Shown here one piece after another: positions 1 to 7,125 of a stretch of 34,167 bases of DNA. Position numbers and translations under genes: made by a program. The notes under the pieces were generated by a model. It saw nothing but the letters and a program-made list of their open reading frames with translations, searched no databases and was not told the origin of the DNA. Numbering within the stretch: the stretch's first letter is position 1; every line of letters starts with the position of its first letter. Origin of the DNA: Planctomycetota bacterium (GTDB taxonomy: Bacteria > Planctomycetota > Phycisphaerae > FEN-1346 > JAACEH01); assembly GCA_016935955.1 (NCBI GenBank), contig JAFGPY010000242.1:1-34167 (forward strand), written 5' to 3'.

Positions 1-683
1 ACATCGTCGGCCTGACGGGCAAGCGCAAGCCCCGAGCCCTGTTCATCCCGACCGCCAGCGGCGACGCCGAGCGATACGTCGAGACGTTCGAAGCCGTCTA
101 CGGCAAGCGGCTCGGTTGCCGGGTGGAGACCCTGCGGCTGCTGACGGCGCCGCCGTCGCGGCGCGAGATGAACCGCATGATCGCCGCGGCCGACCTTGTC
201 TACGTCGGCGGCGGCAACACGCTGCGCATGATGCGCCGCTGGCGAGTTACCGGCGCGGACCGCGCGCTGATTGCGGCTGCAAAGCGCGGCACCGTCATGT
301 CGGGCCTCAGCGCCGGCGCCATCTGCTGGTTCGCCTACGGCAACAGCGATTCGCGGGCGTTCTCAGGCAAGGAATCGTGGTCACACATCCGCGTCCGGGG
401 GCTGGGGCTCGTGCCGTTGCTGTACTGTCCGCACTACGATTCCGAAAAACGCCACAAGCCGCTGCGGGCCATGGTGGCCGCACACGGAGGACCGGCTGTG
501 GCTTGCGACGACTGTACGGCCCTGGAAATCTCCGGCGATTCCTACCGCATCCTGTCGGCGAGAAAGGGTCAACAGGCCCGCCTGCTCTGCAAGGAAGACG
601 GCACGGTGCGCGTCAACCCGCTCGCGACCGGCTCGTGCCGCGGCGCCTTCCGCCCGCTGGGCGACCTGCTCGACGGCCGCTGA
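1..683 (+). CDS. Peptidase E-like (family S51) serine hydrolase, 5' truncated
   Basis: The reading frame is open from base 3 of the window to a TGA at 681-683, so the true start lies to the left. About 226 residues are visible. The fragment begins with a beta strand ending in a FIPTASGD-type stretch, then has VYVGGGNT and the nucleophile elbow GLSAGA, whose Ser codon is at 309-311. This is the layout of the class I glutamine-amidotransferase-like fold of S51 peptidases (dipeptidase E, cyanophycinase relatives), which use Ser with His and an acidic residue. A PHYDSE stretch follows and may supply the His. Family members cleave Asp-X dipeptides or cyanophycin-type peptides; the substrate here is unknown. 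No signal peptide can be judged because the N-terminus is missing. The next gene (mscL) has its own promoter, so the two look independent. Confidence 0.85.
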   Translation, partial: IVGLTGKRKPRALFIPTASGDAERYVETFEAVYGKRLGCRVETLRLLTAPPSRREMNRMIAAADLVYVGGGNTLRMMRRWRVTGADRALIAAAKRGTVMSGLSAGAICWFAYGNSDSRAFSGKESWSHIRVRGLGLVPLLYCPHYDSEKRHKPLRAMVAAHGGPAVACDDCTALEISGDSYRILSARKGQQARLLCKEDGTVRVNPLATGSCRGAFRPLGDLLDGR

Positions 684-724
684 GTCGTCCATCCCCTCCC
701 ACACGTCGGCCGCCAGGCACTATC

Positions 725-750
725 TTGACGTACGCCAAAGCTGCTATAAT
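725..750 (+). promoter_or_regulatory. Extended -10 sigma-70 promoter for mscL
   Basis: A perfect TATAAT (745-750) is preceded by TGC, giving an extended -10. TTGACG at 725-730 looks like a -35 but is only 14 bases away, so the extended -10 probably carries recognition. Transcription would start near 757, leaving a leader of about 165 nt before mscL. Confidence 0.6.
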
Positions 751-923
751 CAGAAAATGGCTCCTGTGCAGCCGTGTCAGCCGGCCCGGAAGAAGGCCAC
801 AGGGTAAGGCATGTCTTTCTGCGTCACAGAGTGCCGACAGAGTTTCGCGTCGGTCGACAAAGCATATCAACCGGACAGTCGGACGGTCGCAGTCGACTTC
901 TCTTGAGCGAAGGGAGCGATGTC

Positions 924-1283
924 ATGAGTATGTTGAGCGAGTTCAAGGAGTTCGCCGTCAAGGGTAACGCCGTGGACCTGGCCGTCGGCATTGTCATCGG
1001 CGGCGCGTTCGGCAAGATCGTCACCTCGCTGGTCAACGACGTGGTCATGCCGCCGGTGGGCATGCTTCTGGGCAAGATGGACTTCTCGGAACTGGCGATC
1101 ACCATGAAGGCGGCGTCGGTCGACGCAGCCGGCAAGGAAATCCCAGCCGTGGTTCTCCGCTACGGACTGTTCGCCAACTCGATCCTCGATTTCCTGATCG
1201 TCGCCTTCGTCATCTTCATGGCCGTGAAGGCCATGAACAAGCTGCGACGCGAGAAGAAGCCCGAGGCCCAGGCGACGGCCTGA
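924..1283 (+). CDS. mscL: Large-conductance mechanosensitive channel MscL
   Basis: This 119-aa protein forms the homopentameric MscL channel in the inner membrane, which opens under extreme membrane tension to release solutes on osmotic downshock. The N-terminal amphipathic helix ([12 protein letters not shown]) and the first membrane helix ([20 protein letters not shown]) carry the classic family signature. TM2 runs roughly from residue 78 to 99 ([19 protein letters not shown]), followed by a basic cytoplasmic tail. It is shorter than E. coli MscL (136 aa), mostly in the periplasmic loop and C-terminal helix. The ATG at 924 is chosen because an AGGGAG Shine-Dalgarno lies just upstream and the protein then begins at the conserved helix. 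The frame extends upstream without family similarity. Convergent with the next gene, only 17 bp away. Confidence 0.96.
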   Translation: MSMLSEFKEFAVKGNAVDLAVGIVIGGAFGKIVTSLVNDVVMPPVGMLLGKMDFSELAITMKAASVDAAGKEIPAVVLRYGLFANSILDFLIVAFVIFMAVKAMNKLRREKKPEAQATA

Positions 1284-1300
1284 CGCGATTGCCGCGACGA

Positions 1301-2122
1301 TCAGAGTCGGCACTCCATCTCGTACCAACTCCAGGCCTCGTCGAGGTCCATGTGCTTCTCGCGGGCCTGCGCCTCGACGATCGTCCGCCAGCGCTCGTCC
1401 GACGGCCGGTCGACGTGGCTCCTCGTCACGCGGAAACCCGCCTTCTCCCAGAAGGCCTTGCCGCCAATGCCGTACTCGCCGTACATGAAGTCGATGTCCG
1501 CGTGAGCGTGGACCACGATGCGTTTCCAGCCGTGGTCGCGAGCCCACTCGACCAGGGCTCGGACCAGCTTCTGCCCGACGCCGCGACGAGCGCCCGACTC
1601 CTCCGCGGTGCGGTAACGCTTCGTCCCGTCCGCTTCGGCCACGAGGTCCGGTGCGCCGCCCTGGGCCGGATAGAGCCCCAGGGAACCGCTCCCCCGGCCG
1701 GCGAAGTACGGCCGCGACGTCATCACGCACTGAACGTAAAGGACCGTAGGGTCGGCCTCGAAACGCTCCGGCGCACCGGGCAGGTCCTTGGGCCTGGACT
1801 TCGCGAGGAGGTGCCCGATCGTCAGGGGATAGAACCGCAGTTGCCCCACCACGCGACCGTCCTCCCAGGCCAGCATCGCGCACGTGCCGTAGCGGCGGAT
1901 CATCTCCCGCATGAACTCCTGGCCGGCCCGGCCCGAATACCCCTCGCTCACTCGCGCTCCCCCTGCGGTCACGGCGAGGATCGTCTCGTCCGACCACGGG
2001 TGCGGCGGCAGGGGCTGCGCGTCCTTGGCCATCTCGGCCTGGCACGCCGCCGGGTCGACCGGACCGCCGTGGAGACACCGGACGTGAATGTACTGTTCGT
2101 TCATCGGCCTGATCTCAATCAT
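1301..2122 (-). CDS. GNAT-family N-acetyltransferase
   Basis: A 273-aa protein with a single GNAT domain that would transfer an acetyl group from acetyl-CoA to an unknown amine. The acetyl-CoA loop is RRGVGQKL, followed by the helix VRALVEWARDHG, then the terminal strand-loop AFWEKAGFRV typical of the fold. The N-terminal ~90 residues (cysteine-containing, MIEIRPMNEQ start) are less typical and may contact substrate. The ATG at 2122 is preferred over an upstream in-frame start because it follows a perfect GGAGG at a 6-base spacing. No neighbour hints at a substrate: mscL converges on it and the next minus-strand gene is a membrane protein about 70 bp upstream, so the two could be co-transcribed. 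Confidence 0.82.
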   Translation of the reverse strand: MIEIRPMNEQYIHVRCLHGGPVDPAACQAEMAKDAQPLPPHPWSDETILAVTAGGARVSEGYSGRAGQEFMREMIRRYGTCAMLAWEDGRVVGQLRFYPLTIGHLLAKSRPKDLPGAPERFEADPTVLYVQCVMTSRPYFAGRGSGSLGLYPAQGGAPDLVAEADGTKRYRTAEESGARRGVGQKLVRALVEWARDHGWKRIVVHAHADIDFMYGEYGIGGKAFWEKAGFRVTRSHVDRPSDERWRTIVEAQAREKHMDLDEAWSWYEMECRL

Positions 2123-2191
2123 GACAGTCCTCCGCGGGTATCGTATCACGTACGCAGCCAACTCAAGCCGCGCGAACGCATGCCGTTCGCC

Positions 2192-2875
2192 CTAGTTGGC
2201 GACATAGGCGATCAGGTTGACGGCCATATGCGTCGCGGTGATATAGAACAGGCTGCCGGTCCACTGTCTCGACAGCCCCACCAACAACAGGCCCAGGAAC
2301 GTGTACGTCAGTTGGAAGGCCACATAACCCACGGACAGGCTCAAAAGGCCGGGAAGATGGTGAAGAGAGAAGAAGACGGCAGCCAGCACGAGGGCCAATC
2401 GAATGCGGACTCGCGGGTGCACGTACGAGTCGCTCACCAGTCCGAAACGGCCGTAAAGGTAGCCGCTGAAGACCAGGTCCTGCGCTAATGGCGACACCAG
2501 CCACATCGTCATGGGGGCGTCGGCGAACGGACGCTCCGGGAGCAGCGGATAGACCACGGCGGTCGCGACGATCGGGATGCCGCATACCAACAGGACTCCC
2601 CTCCAGTGCCGGCGAACGCTGCCGAACCGCAGACCGCTGCGCCGCCACGATCCGGCGACAAGGATCAGGCCGAAAAGCAGTGAGAACAGATCGCACCACG
2701 TGGAGTATGCCGCCGCCGTCCCAACGGTGTCCGGAGACAGGTAACGGAGTATGCTCGCGAACCAGGTCGGCACAGCCAGAAACGCAGCCGTGATGATCAG
2801 CGCCAGGCAGAGTTCCTCTGCAAGTCGCGGACGATCGCAGGGCGGCTCCCACGTCCGGTCTGTAGCGGCGTTCAT
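2192..2875 (-). CDS. CPBP (CAAX protease/Abi) family membrane protein with degraded motif 1
   Basis: A 227-aa polytopic membrane protein with about six hydrophobic segments from residue 20 onward. The CPBP family of intramembrane glutamyl endopeptidases has three motifs: EExxxRG, FxxxH and HxxxN. Here motif 2 (FFSLHH, about 168-173) and motif 3 (HMAVN, 216-220) are present. Motif 1 reads QDLVFSG (132-138), so the second Glu is Asp and the Arg is Ser. It may therefore be catalytically weak or act as a scaffold. The ATG at 2875 gives a normal family length, and a GAGGG lies about 11 bases upstream. The frame stays open to 3199 but the extra residues look non-coding. Function is inferred from family only; such proteins process membrane proteins or bacteriocins. 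Confidence 0.75.
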   Translation of the reverse strand: MNAATDRTWEPPCDRPRLAEELCLALIITAAFLAVPTWFASILRYLSPDTVGTAAAYSTWCDLFSLLFGLILVAGSWRRSGLRFGSVRRHWRGVLLVCGIPIVATAVVYPLLPERPFADAPMTMWLVSPLAQDLVFSGYLYGRFGLVSDSYVHPRVRIRLALVLAAVFFSLHHLPGLLSLSVGYVAFQLTYTFLGLLLVGLSRQWTGSLFYITATHMAVNLIAYVAN

Positions 2876-3232
2876 CGGTTGTGGCCCTCGTTGCACCAGT
2901 CGATCCCCGCGCGGCCACATTGTACTGAGGCACACAGCCAATGGACCAGCACAAAGAGCACGAGGATCGCCGATGCGGACCCAGCGGCTGCGCGGCCGCG
3001 GCCGTTCCGACGAACTTCTCCAATGGGCACAACATGTTGGGGCCGAATCGGCCGGGAAGCGGACGTGGCCCGTTATGCATGTGTGATTCTCTTCACAAAG
3101 TGCCCTCATGATTTGCTCTATCAGCCATGCGCTGCTATACTTCCACGTCTTTTGCGGGGTGAACCACCGATTTTCGCCGCCCGGTTGTTCCCTAAACACA
3201 GTCCATTTGACCGCTGAACTCGGGGAGGGACG
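2876..3232. other. Intergenic region between divergent genes
   Basis: About 360 bp between the minus-strand CPBP gene and the plus-strand PEP-CTERM gene. It holds one clear plus-strand promoter (3113-3141). I see no RNA gene and no convincing ORF; open frames here on both strands look like extensions caused by GC bias. The minus-strand promoter for the CPBP gene is presumably here, but I cannot point to it. Confidence 0.5.
3113..3141 (+). promoter_or_regulatory. Sigma-70-like promoter of the PEP-CTERM repeat protein
   Basis: TTGCTC (3113-3118), a 17-base spacer, then TATACT (3136-3141) preceded by TGC, giving an extended -10. The start would be near 3148, about 85 nt before the ATG at 3233. 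Confidence 0.55.
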
Positions 3233-5341
3233 ATGTCTGCACGCTGTTTCCCTAAACTGATTGCCATGCTGATCGTCACGGTTCTGGCCTGCTCCACGGC
3301 CACGGCCGGCACACTCAACTGGGCCTCTGCCACGGACGGCGACTGGACGGATGCCGCCAGCTGGACGCCCAGCGGCCCTCCCGGGTCCAACGACGTCGCG
3401 TTGTTCAACCAGGCCTCAGGCGGCTACACGGTCGACCTGTCGACGACCACGTCGATCGACAGCATGACCGTCAAGACCGACGCCGTAACGCTGAACCTGA
3501 CCGGCCAGTTGGACGTCGCCGACACCTTCCGCGTGGGTTCTATTGACGGCGAAGTGGGCAATCTGACGATCACGGGCGGAGGCCTGCTGAACATCGGTGG
3601 ATGGGCCTCAGTCGGCCGCCAGGCCGGCGCCACCGGCACGTTAACGATCCAGGACGGAACGGTCAACGCCACCTCCCAATTCGACGTAGGCACTGCCGGC
3701 GACGGCACGCTGCTGATCGAGGAGAACGGCACCCTCCAGTGCGCCAAGGCGATCCTCGGCAGCTACAGTGCCGGCACAGGCGACGCCACGGTCAATGGCG
3801 GCCGATGGGAGTACAAGACCTACATGGTCGTCGGCTGGGATGGCGTGGGCAACCTGACGGTCACAAACGGCGGCACCGTCGTCGACACCAATGCCGCCAA
3901 CAGCGGCGAGACGCAAATTGGCTACAAGGCAGGCAGCCGTGGTACTGTGCTTGTTGAAGGACTTGGCACCACCTGGGACAGCGGCAGCGCTGTCCGGGTT
4001 GGTGAAGAAGGCAACGGCGAGCTGACAATTCGCGATCAAGCCGTCTTCAACTGCGGCGACGCCAAAGTTGCCCTCTACTCCGGGAGCACGGGCACGGTCG
4101 TTGTCGACGCGGCGACGTGGAACATCGCCAACGACTTGTTCATCGGCGGCGTGGCCGACGCGGCCGGAGGCACCGGCATGGTGACGATCAAGGACGGCTC
4201 CGCAGTGAACGTCACCGGCCAGACTTACCTGTGGGCTACCGGCTTGCTCCACCTTCAGGGCGGCGTGCTGACCACCGATTCGCTGGACGGCAACGGCGGC
4301 GCGTTCGCTTGGACCGGCGGCCAACTGGCCGTCACCGGCACGGACGGCCTGACCATCAGCCCGAGTGATCTTCTGACGTCGGTCACGCTGACCAGCGGCA
4401 AGACCCTGACGGTGACCGACCAGCTGGTCGTGGAGTCCGGCGGCACGCTGAGCCTGGCCGGCGGCAGCTTGTCGTGCGGCCCGCTGAGACTCCAAGGCGG
4501 CACGATCACCTCGACCAACAAGGTCAACCTTGACAAGGTCGAGGTCCTAAGGGGTTATGGGTGCGTCTACGGCAAGGTCACCGGCGGCGCCGACGCGACC
4601 GTCATAGCCGGGGGCGACCTGGTGCTCGGTAACGGCGATTCCACGGACGGCTACGACATGGCGGGCACGTTGAACGTCAAGGAGTATCACGTTACCCTTC
4701 TGGACGCCAACCGCGCCACCCTGGGCATTCTGACCACGCTGGACGACGGCGGCGTCCTGACGGCCGGCAACGGACTGCGACTGGACGCGGGCAATGAGCT
4801 GATTGCCCACGGAGACGTCTTGATTCAGGGCCGCTTGCTTAACGACGGCTCGGTCGTCGGACCGACCAACGTGAACAAGGCGCTGGTCTTCAACGACAAC
4901 GTCACCGGCAGCGGTTCCTACAGCGGCAACATCGAGTTCCGGCAGGACTTCCTGCCCGGCAACAGTCCGGCCATCATCAGCTTCGGCGGCGGCAACGCTT
5001 CCTTCGGCGTCCACTCGACGCTGGTCACGGAGATCTGCGGCATGGGCCAGGACGAGTTCGACCGCCTGATCGACATCAACACGCTGAACTTCGAGGGCGC
5101 GCTGCAACTGGTCTTCGATTTCACGCCCGATGCCGGCAGTTCGTTCGACCTGTTCGATTTCAGCGTCCTGACCGGCGGTTTCGGCAGCATCGAAGTACTG
5201 GGCATGAACGCGTCCCACCTGGACCTGTCGCAGCTGTCCACGACAGGCGTGGCGACGGTGGTTCCCGAACCGGGCAGCCTGAGCCTGCTGGCCATGGGCG
5301 GACTGGCGCTGCTTCGTCGTCGCCGCAGCAAGCAGGACTGA
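3233..5341 (+). CDS. PEP-CTERM surface protein with T5SS/PEP-CTERM-associated repeats
   Basis: A 702-aa secreted protein. Residues 1-25 form a signal peptide with cleavage near TATAG. From about residue 95 to 310 there are imperfect repeats of the form (V/I)G...GTLTI..G, for example GNLTITGGG, GTLTIQDG, GNLTVTNGG and GELTIRDQ. These match the beta-helix repeat shared by type V autotransporters and PEP-CTERM proteins. A second Gly/Thr/Ser-rich beta region runs to about 560. The C-terminus has the tripartite sorting tail: VPEP, a hydrophobic segment (LSLLAMGGLALL) and the basic end RRRRSKQD. Such tails are recognised by exosortase, which is not in the window. The ATG follows GGGAGGG. It is probably monocistronic: its own promoter lies upstream and a hairpin terminator downstream. 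Its role on the surface (matrix or adhesion) is inferred. Confidence 0.9.
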   Translation: MSARCFPKLIAMLIVTVLACSTATAGTLNWASATDGDWTDAASWTPSGPPGSNDVALFNQASGGYTVDLSTTTSIDSMTVKTDAVTLNLTGQLDVADTFRVGSIDGEVGNLTITGGGLLNIGGWASVGRQAGATGTLTIQDGTVNATSQFDVGTAGDGTLLIEENGTLQCAKAILGSYSAGTGDATVNGGRWEYKTYMVVGWDGVGNLTVTNGGTVVDTNAANSGETQIGYKAGSRGTVLVEGLGTTWDSGSAVRVGEEGNGELTIRDQAVFNCGDAKVALYSGSTGTVVVDAATWNIANDLFIGGVADAAGGTGMVTIKDGSAVNVTGQTYLWATGLLHLQGGVLTTDSLDGNGGAFAWTGGQLAVTGTDGLTISPSDLLTSVTLTSGKTLTVTDQLVVESGGTLSLAGGSLSCGPLRLQGGTITSTNKVNLDKVEVLRGYGCVYGKVTGGADATVIAGGDLVLGNGDSTDGYDMAGTLNVKEYHVTLLDANRATLGILTTLDDGGVLTAGNGLRLDAGNELIAHGDVLIQGRLLNDGSVVGPTNVNKALVFNDNVTGSGSYSGNIEFRQDFLPGNSPAIISFGGGNASFGVHSTLVTEICGMGQDEFDRLIDINTLNFEGALQLVFDFTPDAGSSFDLFDFSVLTGGFGSIEVLGMNASHLDLSQLSTTGVATVVPEPGSLSLLAMGGLALLRRRRSKQD

Positions 5342-5363
5342 CAACAGATCACGATGCGTATGA

Positions 5364-5396
5364 CAGGGGCGTGCAGCTGCGGCTTGCACGCCCCTG
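5364..5396 (+). terminator. Hairpin terminator after the PEP-CTERM repeat protein
   Basis: A perfect 12-bp stem (CAGGGGCGTGCA paired with TGCACGCCCCTG) with a 9-base loop starts about 23 bp after the stop codon. There is only a weak T-rich stretch after it, so termination may be partly factor-dependent. Confidence 0.6.
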
Positions 5397-5443
5397 CCCT
5401 TTGCCGGGAACACCCGCGGAACGAACGGTCTTGCCGTCGGTCG

Positions 5444-5472
5444 TTGCACGGCCGCGGCCGTGCAGCTACACT
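5444..5472 (+). promoter_or_regulatory. Sigma-70-like promoter of the nitrilase gene
   Basis: TTGCAC (5444-5449), a 17-base GC-rich spacer, then TACACT (5467-5472). The start would be near 5479, about 30 nt before the ATG at 5508. The spacer is largely the palindrome GGCCGCGGCC, a possible repressor or structural site. Confidence 0.45.
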
Positions 5473-5507
5473 TGGCCCTGCGACTGGAGCTTTCCGGAGG
5501 AGACTCG

Positions 5508-6359
5508 ATGAGCAGGCAACCGTTCAAGGCGGCGCTGGTGCAGATGCGGGTCGAAGGCGGTCGGCCCGAGGCCAACCTGGTCCGGGCCGCAGAGCGAATC
5601 GCCGAGGCGGCGGGCGCCGGCGCCCGGCTGGTGCTGCTGCCGGAGACCATGGACCTGGGCTGGACGGACCCGTCGGCCCGCGACCTGGCCGAGCCGGTGC
5701 CCGACGGCCGCACGTGTACCATGCTGCGTGAGGCGGCGCGGGCCAACAGAATCTATGTCTGCAGCGGACTGACCGAGCGGACGGAGGGCGCGGTCTACAA
5801 TGCGGCCGTGCTTGTTGACCCGCGCGGCGAGGTGCTCCTGCTGCATCGCAAGCTGCATGAACTCGAGATCGCCCACGGCCTGTACGCCCAGGGTGATCGG
5901 CTGGGCGCGTGCCGGACGGAACTCGGTATGCTAGGCTTGGTCATCTGCGCCGACGGCTTCGCCCGGCACCAGGCCCTGACACGGTCGCTCGGTTACATGG
6001 GGGCCGAGGTGATTCTGGCACCGTGCGCCTGGGCGGTGCCGACGGATTACGACAACGTGGCCCGCCCCTACGGCGACCTGTGGCGAGAGAGCCTGGGGCC
6101 GGTGGCGGGCGACTTCTCGCTCTGGGTTCTGGCGGCCAGCAACGTAGGTGTGCTGCGCGACGGCCCGTGGGGCGGACGGCCGTGCATCGGATGCTCGATG
6201 GTCTTCGGTCCCGACGGTCACCAGGTGCTCCAGGGACCCTACGGCCCTGACGCCGAGACGATTCTCTACGTTGACGTGACGCCTACTCCGCGCCCCGCTC
6301 GCGGCCATGGCTGGGAGGACTGGTGGAAGACGAGGCCTTCGCCGCCAGCCGCGTCCTGA
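5508..6359 (+). CDS. Carbon-nitrogen hydrolase (nitrilase superfamily)
   Basis: A 283-aa cytoplasmic hydrolase of C-N bonds (amides, carbamoyl groups or nitriles). The full catalytic triad is visible: Glu46 in LLPETMD, Lys115 in LHRKLHE and Cys147 in VICADGF, at the spacing usual for the superfamily. NAAVLVDPRGEVLLLHRK is the typical beta-hairpin leading to the Lys. The ATG at 5508 follows GGAGGAG at good spacing and gives an N-terminus right before the first strand (FKAALVQM); the frame extends 16 codons upstream without support. The substrate cannot be told; relatives act on omega-amides, N-carbamoyl amino acids and polyamine precursors. It seems to be a single-gene unit with its own promoter and a downstream hairpin. 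Confidence 0.88.
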   Translation: MSRQPFKAALVQMRVEGGRPEANLVRAAERIAEAAGAGARLVLLPETMDLGWTDPSARDLAEPVPDGRTCTMLREAARANRIYVCSGLTERTEGAVYNAAVLVDPRGEVLLLHRKLHELEIAHGLYAQGDRLGACRTELGMLGLVICADGFARHQALTRSLGYMGAEVILAPCAWAVPTDYDNVARPYGDLWRESLGPVAGDFSLWVLAASNVGVLRDGPWGGRPCIGCSMVFGPDGHQVLQGPYGPDAETILYVDVTPTPRPARGHGWEDWWKTRPSPPAAS

Positions 6360-6402
6360 GACACAAATCGCAATGCAGAGGAAGAACGGAGCTGACTGTC
6401 GT

Positions 6403-6426
6403 GCAGTGAGCCGCAGGCCTCACTGC
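6403..6426 (+). terminator. Possible hairpin terminator of the nitrilase gene
   Basis: GCAGTGAG and CTCACTGC form an 8-bp perfect stem with an 8-base loop about 45 bp after the stop. No T-run follows. Confidence 0.4.
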
Positions 6427-6616
6427 GGCGGCCTTGGGCCAGGATAAGTTTACTTGAAGATTATTTTCGTGCCCCTGTTTAGTGAAGCCGAAACGACAGA
6501 ATTAGCTGGCACCAAGCAAAAATGACTCTAGACACCCGTTTTTCCTAATTATGCATACCATAAGACACATCGCGGCCTGTTTTGTCAACACCAGGTTTGC
6601 AAACCAGAAAAGCAAC
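6427..6616. other. AT-rich intergenic tract with inverted repeats
   Basis: This tract is clearly richer in A and T than the rest of the window, with no ORF. Near its right end is the perfect 12-base palindrome GGTTTGCAAACC (6594-6605). It is flanked by TTTGTCAA (6581-6588) and its inverse TTGACAAA (6617-6624); the right copy overlaps the -35 box of the next promoter. This arrangement could be an operator for a dimeric repressor or activator. That is inference. Confidence 0.4.
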
Positions 6617-6645
6617 TTGACAAACAGCAGAAACGGTGCTATATA
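6617..6645 (+). promoter_or_regulatory. Strong sigma-70 promoter of a structured transcript
   Basis: Consensus TTGACA (6617-6622), an exact 17-base spacer, then TATATA (6640-6645). It is the closest match to the sigma-70 consensus in the window. The predicted start is near 6652. No plausible ORF follows closely; the next gene starts at 7126, beyond a terminator. Confidence 0.65.
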
Positions 6646-6651
6646 AGCTTA

Positions 6652-7021
6652 GTAGCATTGGGCTGGACGAGGGAATAGCCCAGATGCGAAGTTGCGGGGA
6701 TTAACAACCAATACGCAGTAACAGCTCTGCTGTCGGAGCGCGCCTTTCCGCGCATGCTCCGGCAGGAAGGCTGCGATTGCCATTGGTCGTTAATCCCCTT
6801 TTATTTTGCGCCCGGACCTGTCTATAGGCACATGCCTTTGCGGGGCAGGCCAAGGCGCCTTGCGGAACCGCGGATTGAAGGAGTGTCTTATCCAGAAGCC
6901 GTGAACAACTGGTCGCCATTTGGCGCCGAATGCTGCGCGTCCTGTTAGGGGCGGGGCTCGCACGCATCTGCACTGAATGCCGGGGGACGACGCGCGGCCC
7001 AGCGCGGATCGTCCCCTTTTT
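6652..7021 (+). ncRNA. Candidate structured non-coding RNA (or long leader), family unknown
   Basis: From the promoter start to an intrinsic terminator this is about 370 nt without a believable ORF. It opens with a small hairpin (GCAT-TGGGCT, 6655-6664, pairing with AGCCCA-ATGC, 6677-6687). A long rod follows at 6696-6798. In it GGGGATTAAC-A-ACCAAT pairs with ATTGGT-C-GTTAATCCCC (16 of 17 bp), CGCAG pairs with CTGCG, CTGTCGGAGC pairs with GCTCCGGCAG, and GCGC pairs with GCGC around a CTTTCC loop. TTTTATTTT follows directly, so a first product of about 155 nt could end near 6807, with the longer form ending at the second terminator. I do not recognise tmRNA, RNase P, SRP, 6S or a known riboswitch signature. 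It could instead be an attenuating leader of the PEP-CTERM gene at 7126. Confidence 0.55.
6983..7021 (+). terminator. Rho-independent terminator
   Basis: GGGGACGA pairs with TCGTCCCC, and inside it CGCGC pairs with GCGCG around a GGCCCA loop with a GA bulge. A TTTTT run follows at 7017-7021. This is the best intrinsic terminator in the window and closes the structured transcript before the gene at 7126. Confidence 0.85.
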
Positions 7022-7125
7022 GTTGACTCGCCGTCAGCTTGTTCCCATGCAAAACCAGGCCGGGTGCATCGTGTGCCCGGAGTCTCACGTTGTAAGGTTA
7101 CCCTGAACTTGTGGGGGATGTACTC

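Noticed and set aside
867..2488. Long open frames over mscL and the GNAT gene
   Set aside because: They are shadows of the two recognised genes caused by GC bias at third positions.
2876..3199. 108-residue N-terminal extension of the CPBP protein
   Set aside because: It has no hydrophobic or family sequence, and the ATG at 2875 gives the usual length with an acceptable ribosome site. The region also holds the opposing promoter.
6652..7021. tmRNA, RNase P RNA, SRP RNA or 6S RNA in the structured region
   Set aside because: I looked for the tmRNA GGATTCGACG start and CCA end, the RNase P GAGGAAAGTCC core, the SRP GGAAGGAAGC tetraloop region and the 6S central-bubble layout. AGGAAGG at 6764-6770 resembles SRP by chance but the surrounding fold is wrong.
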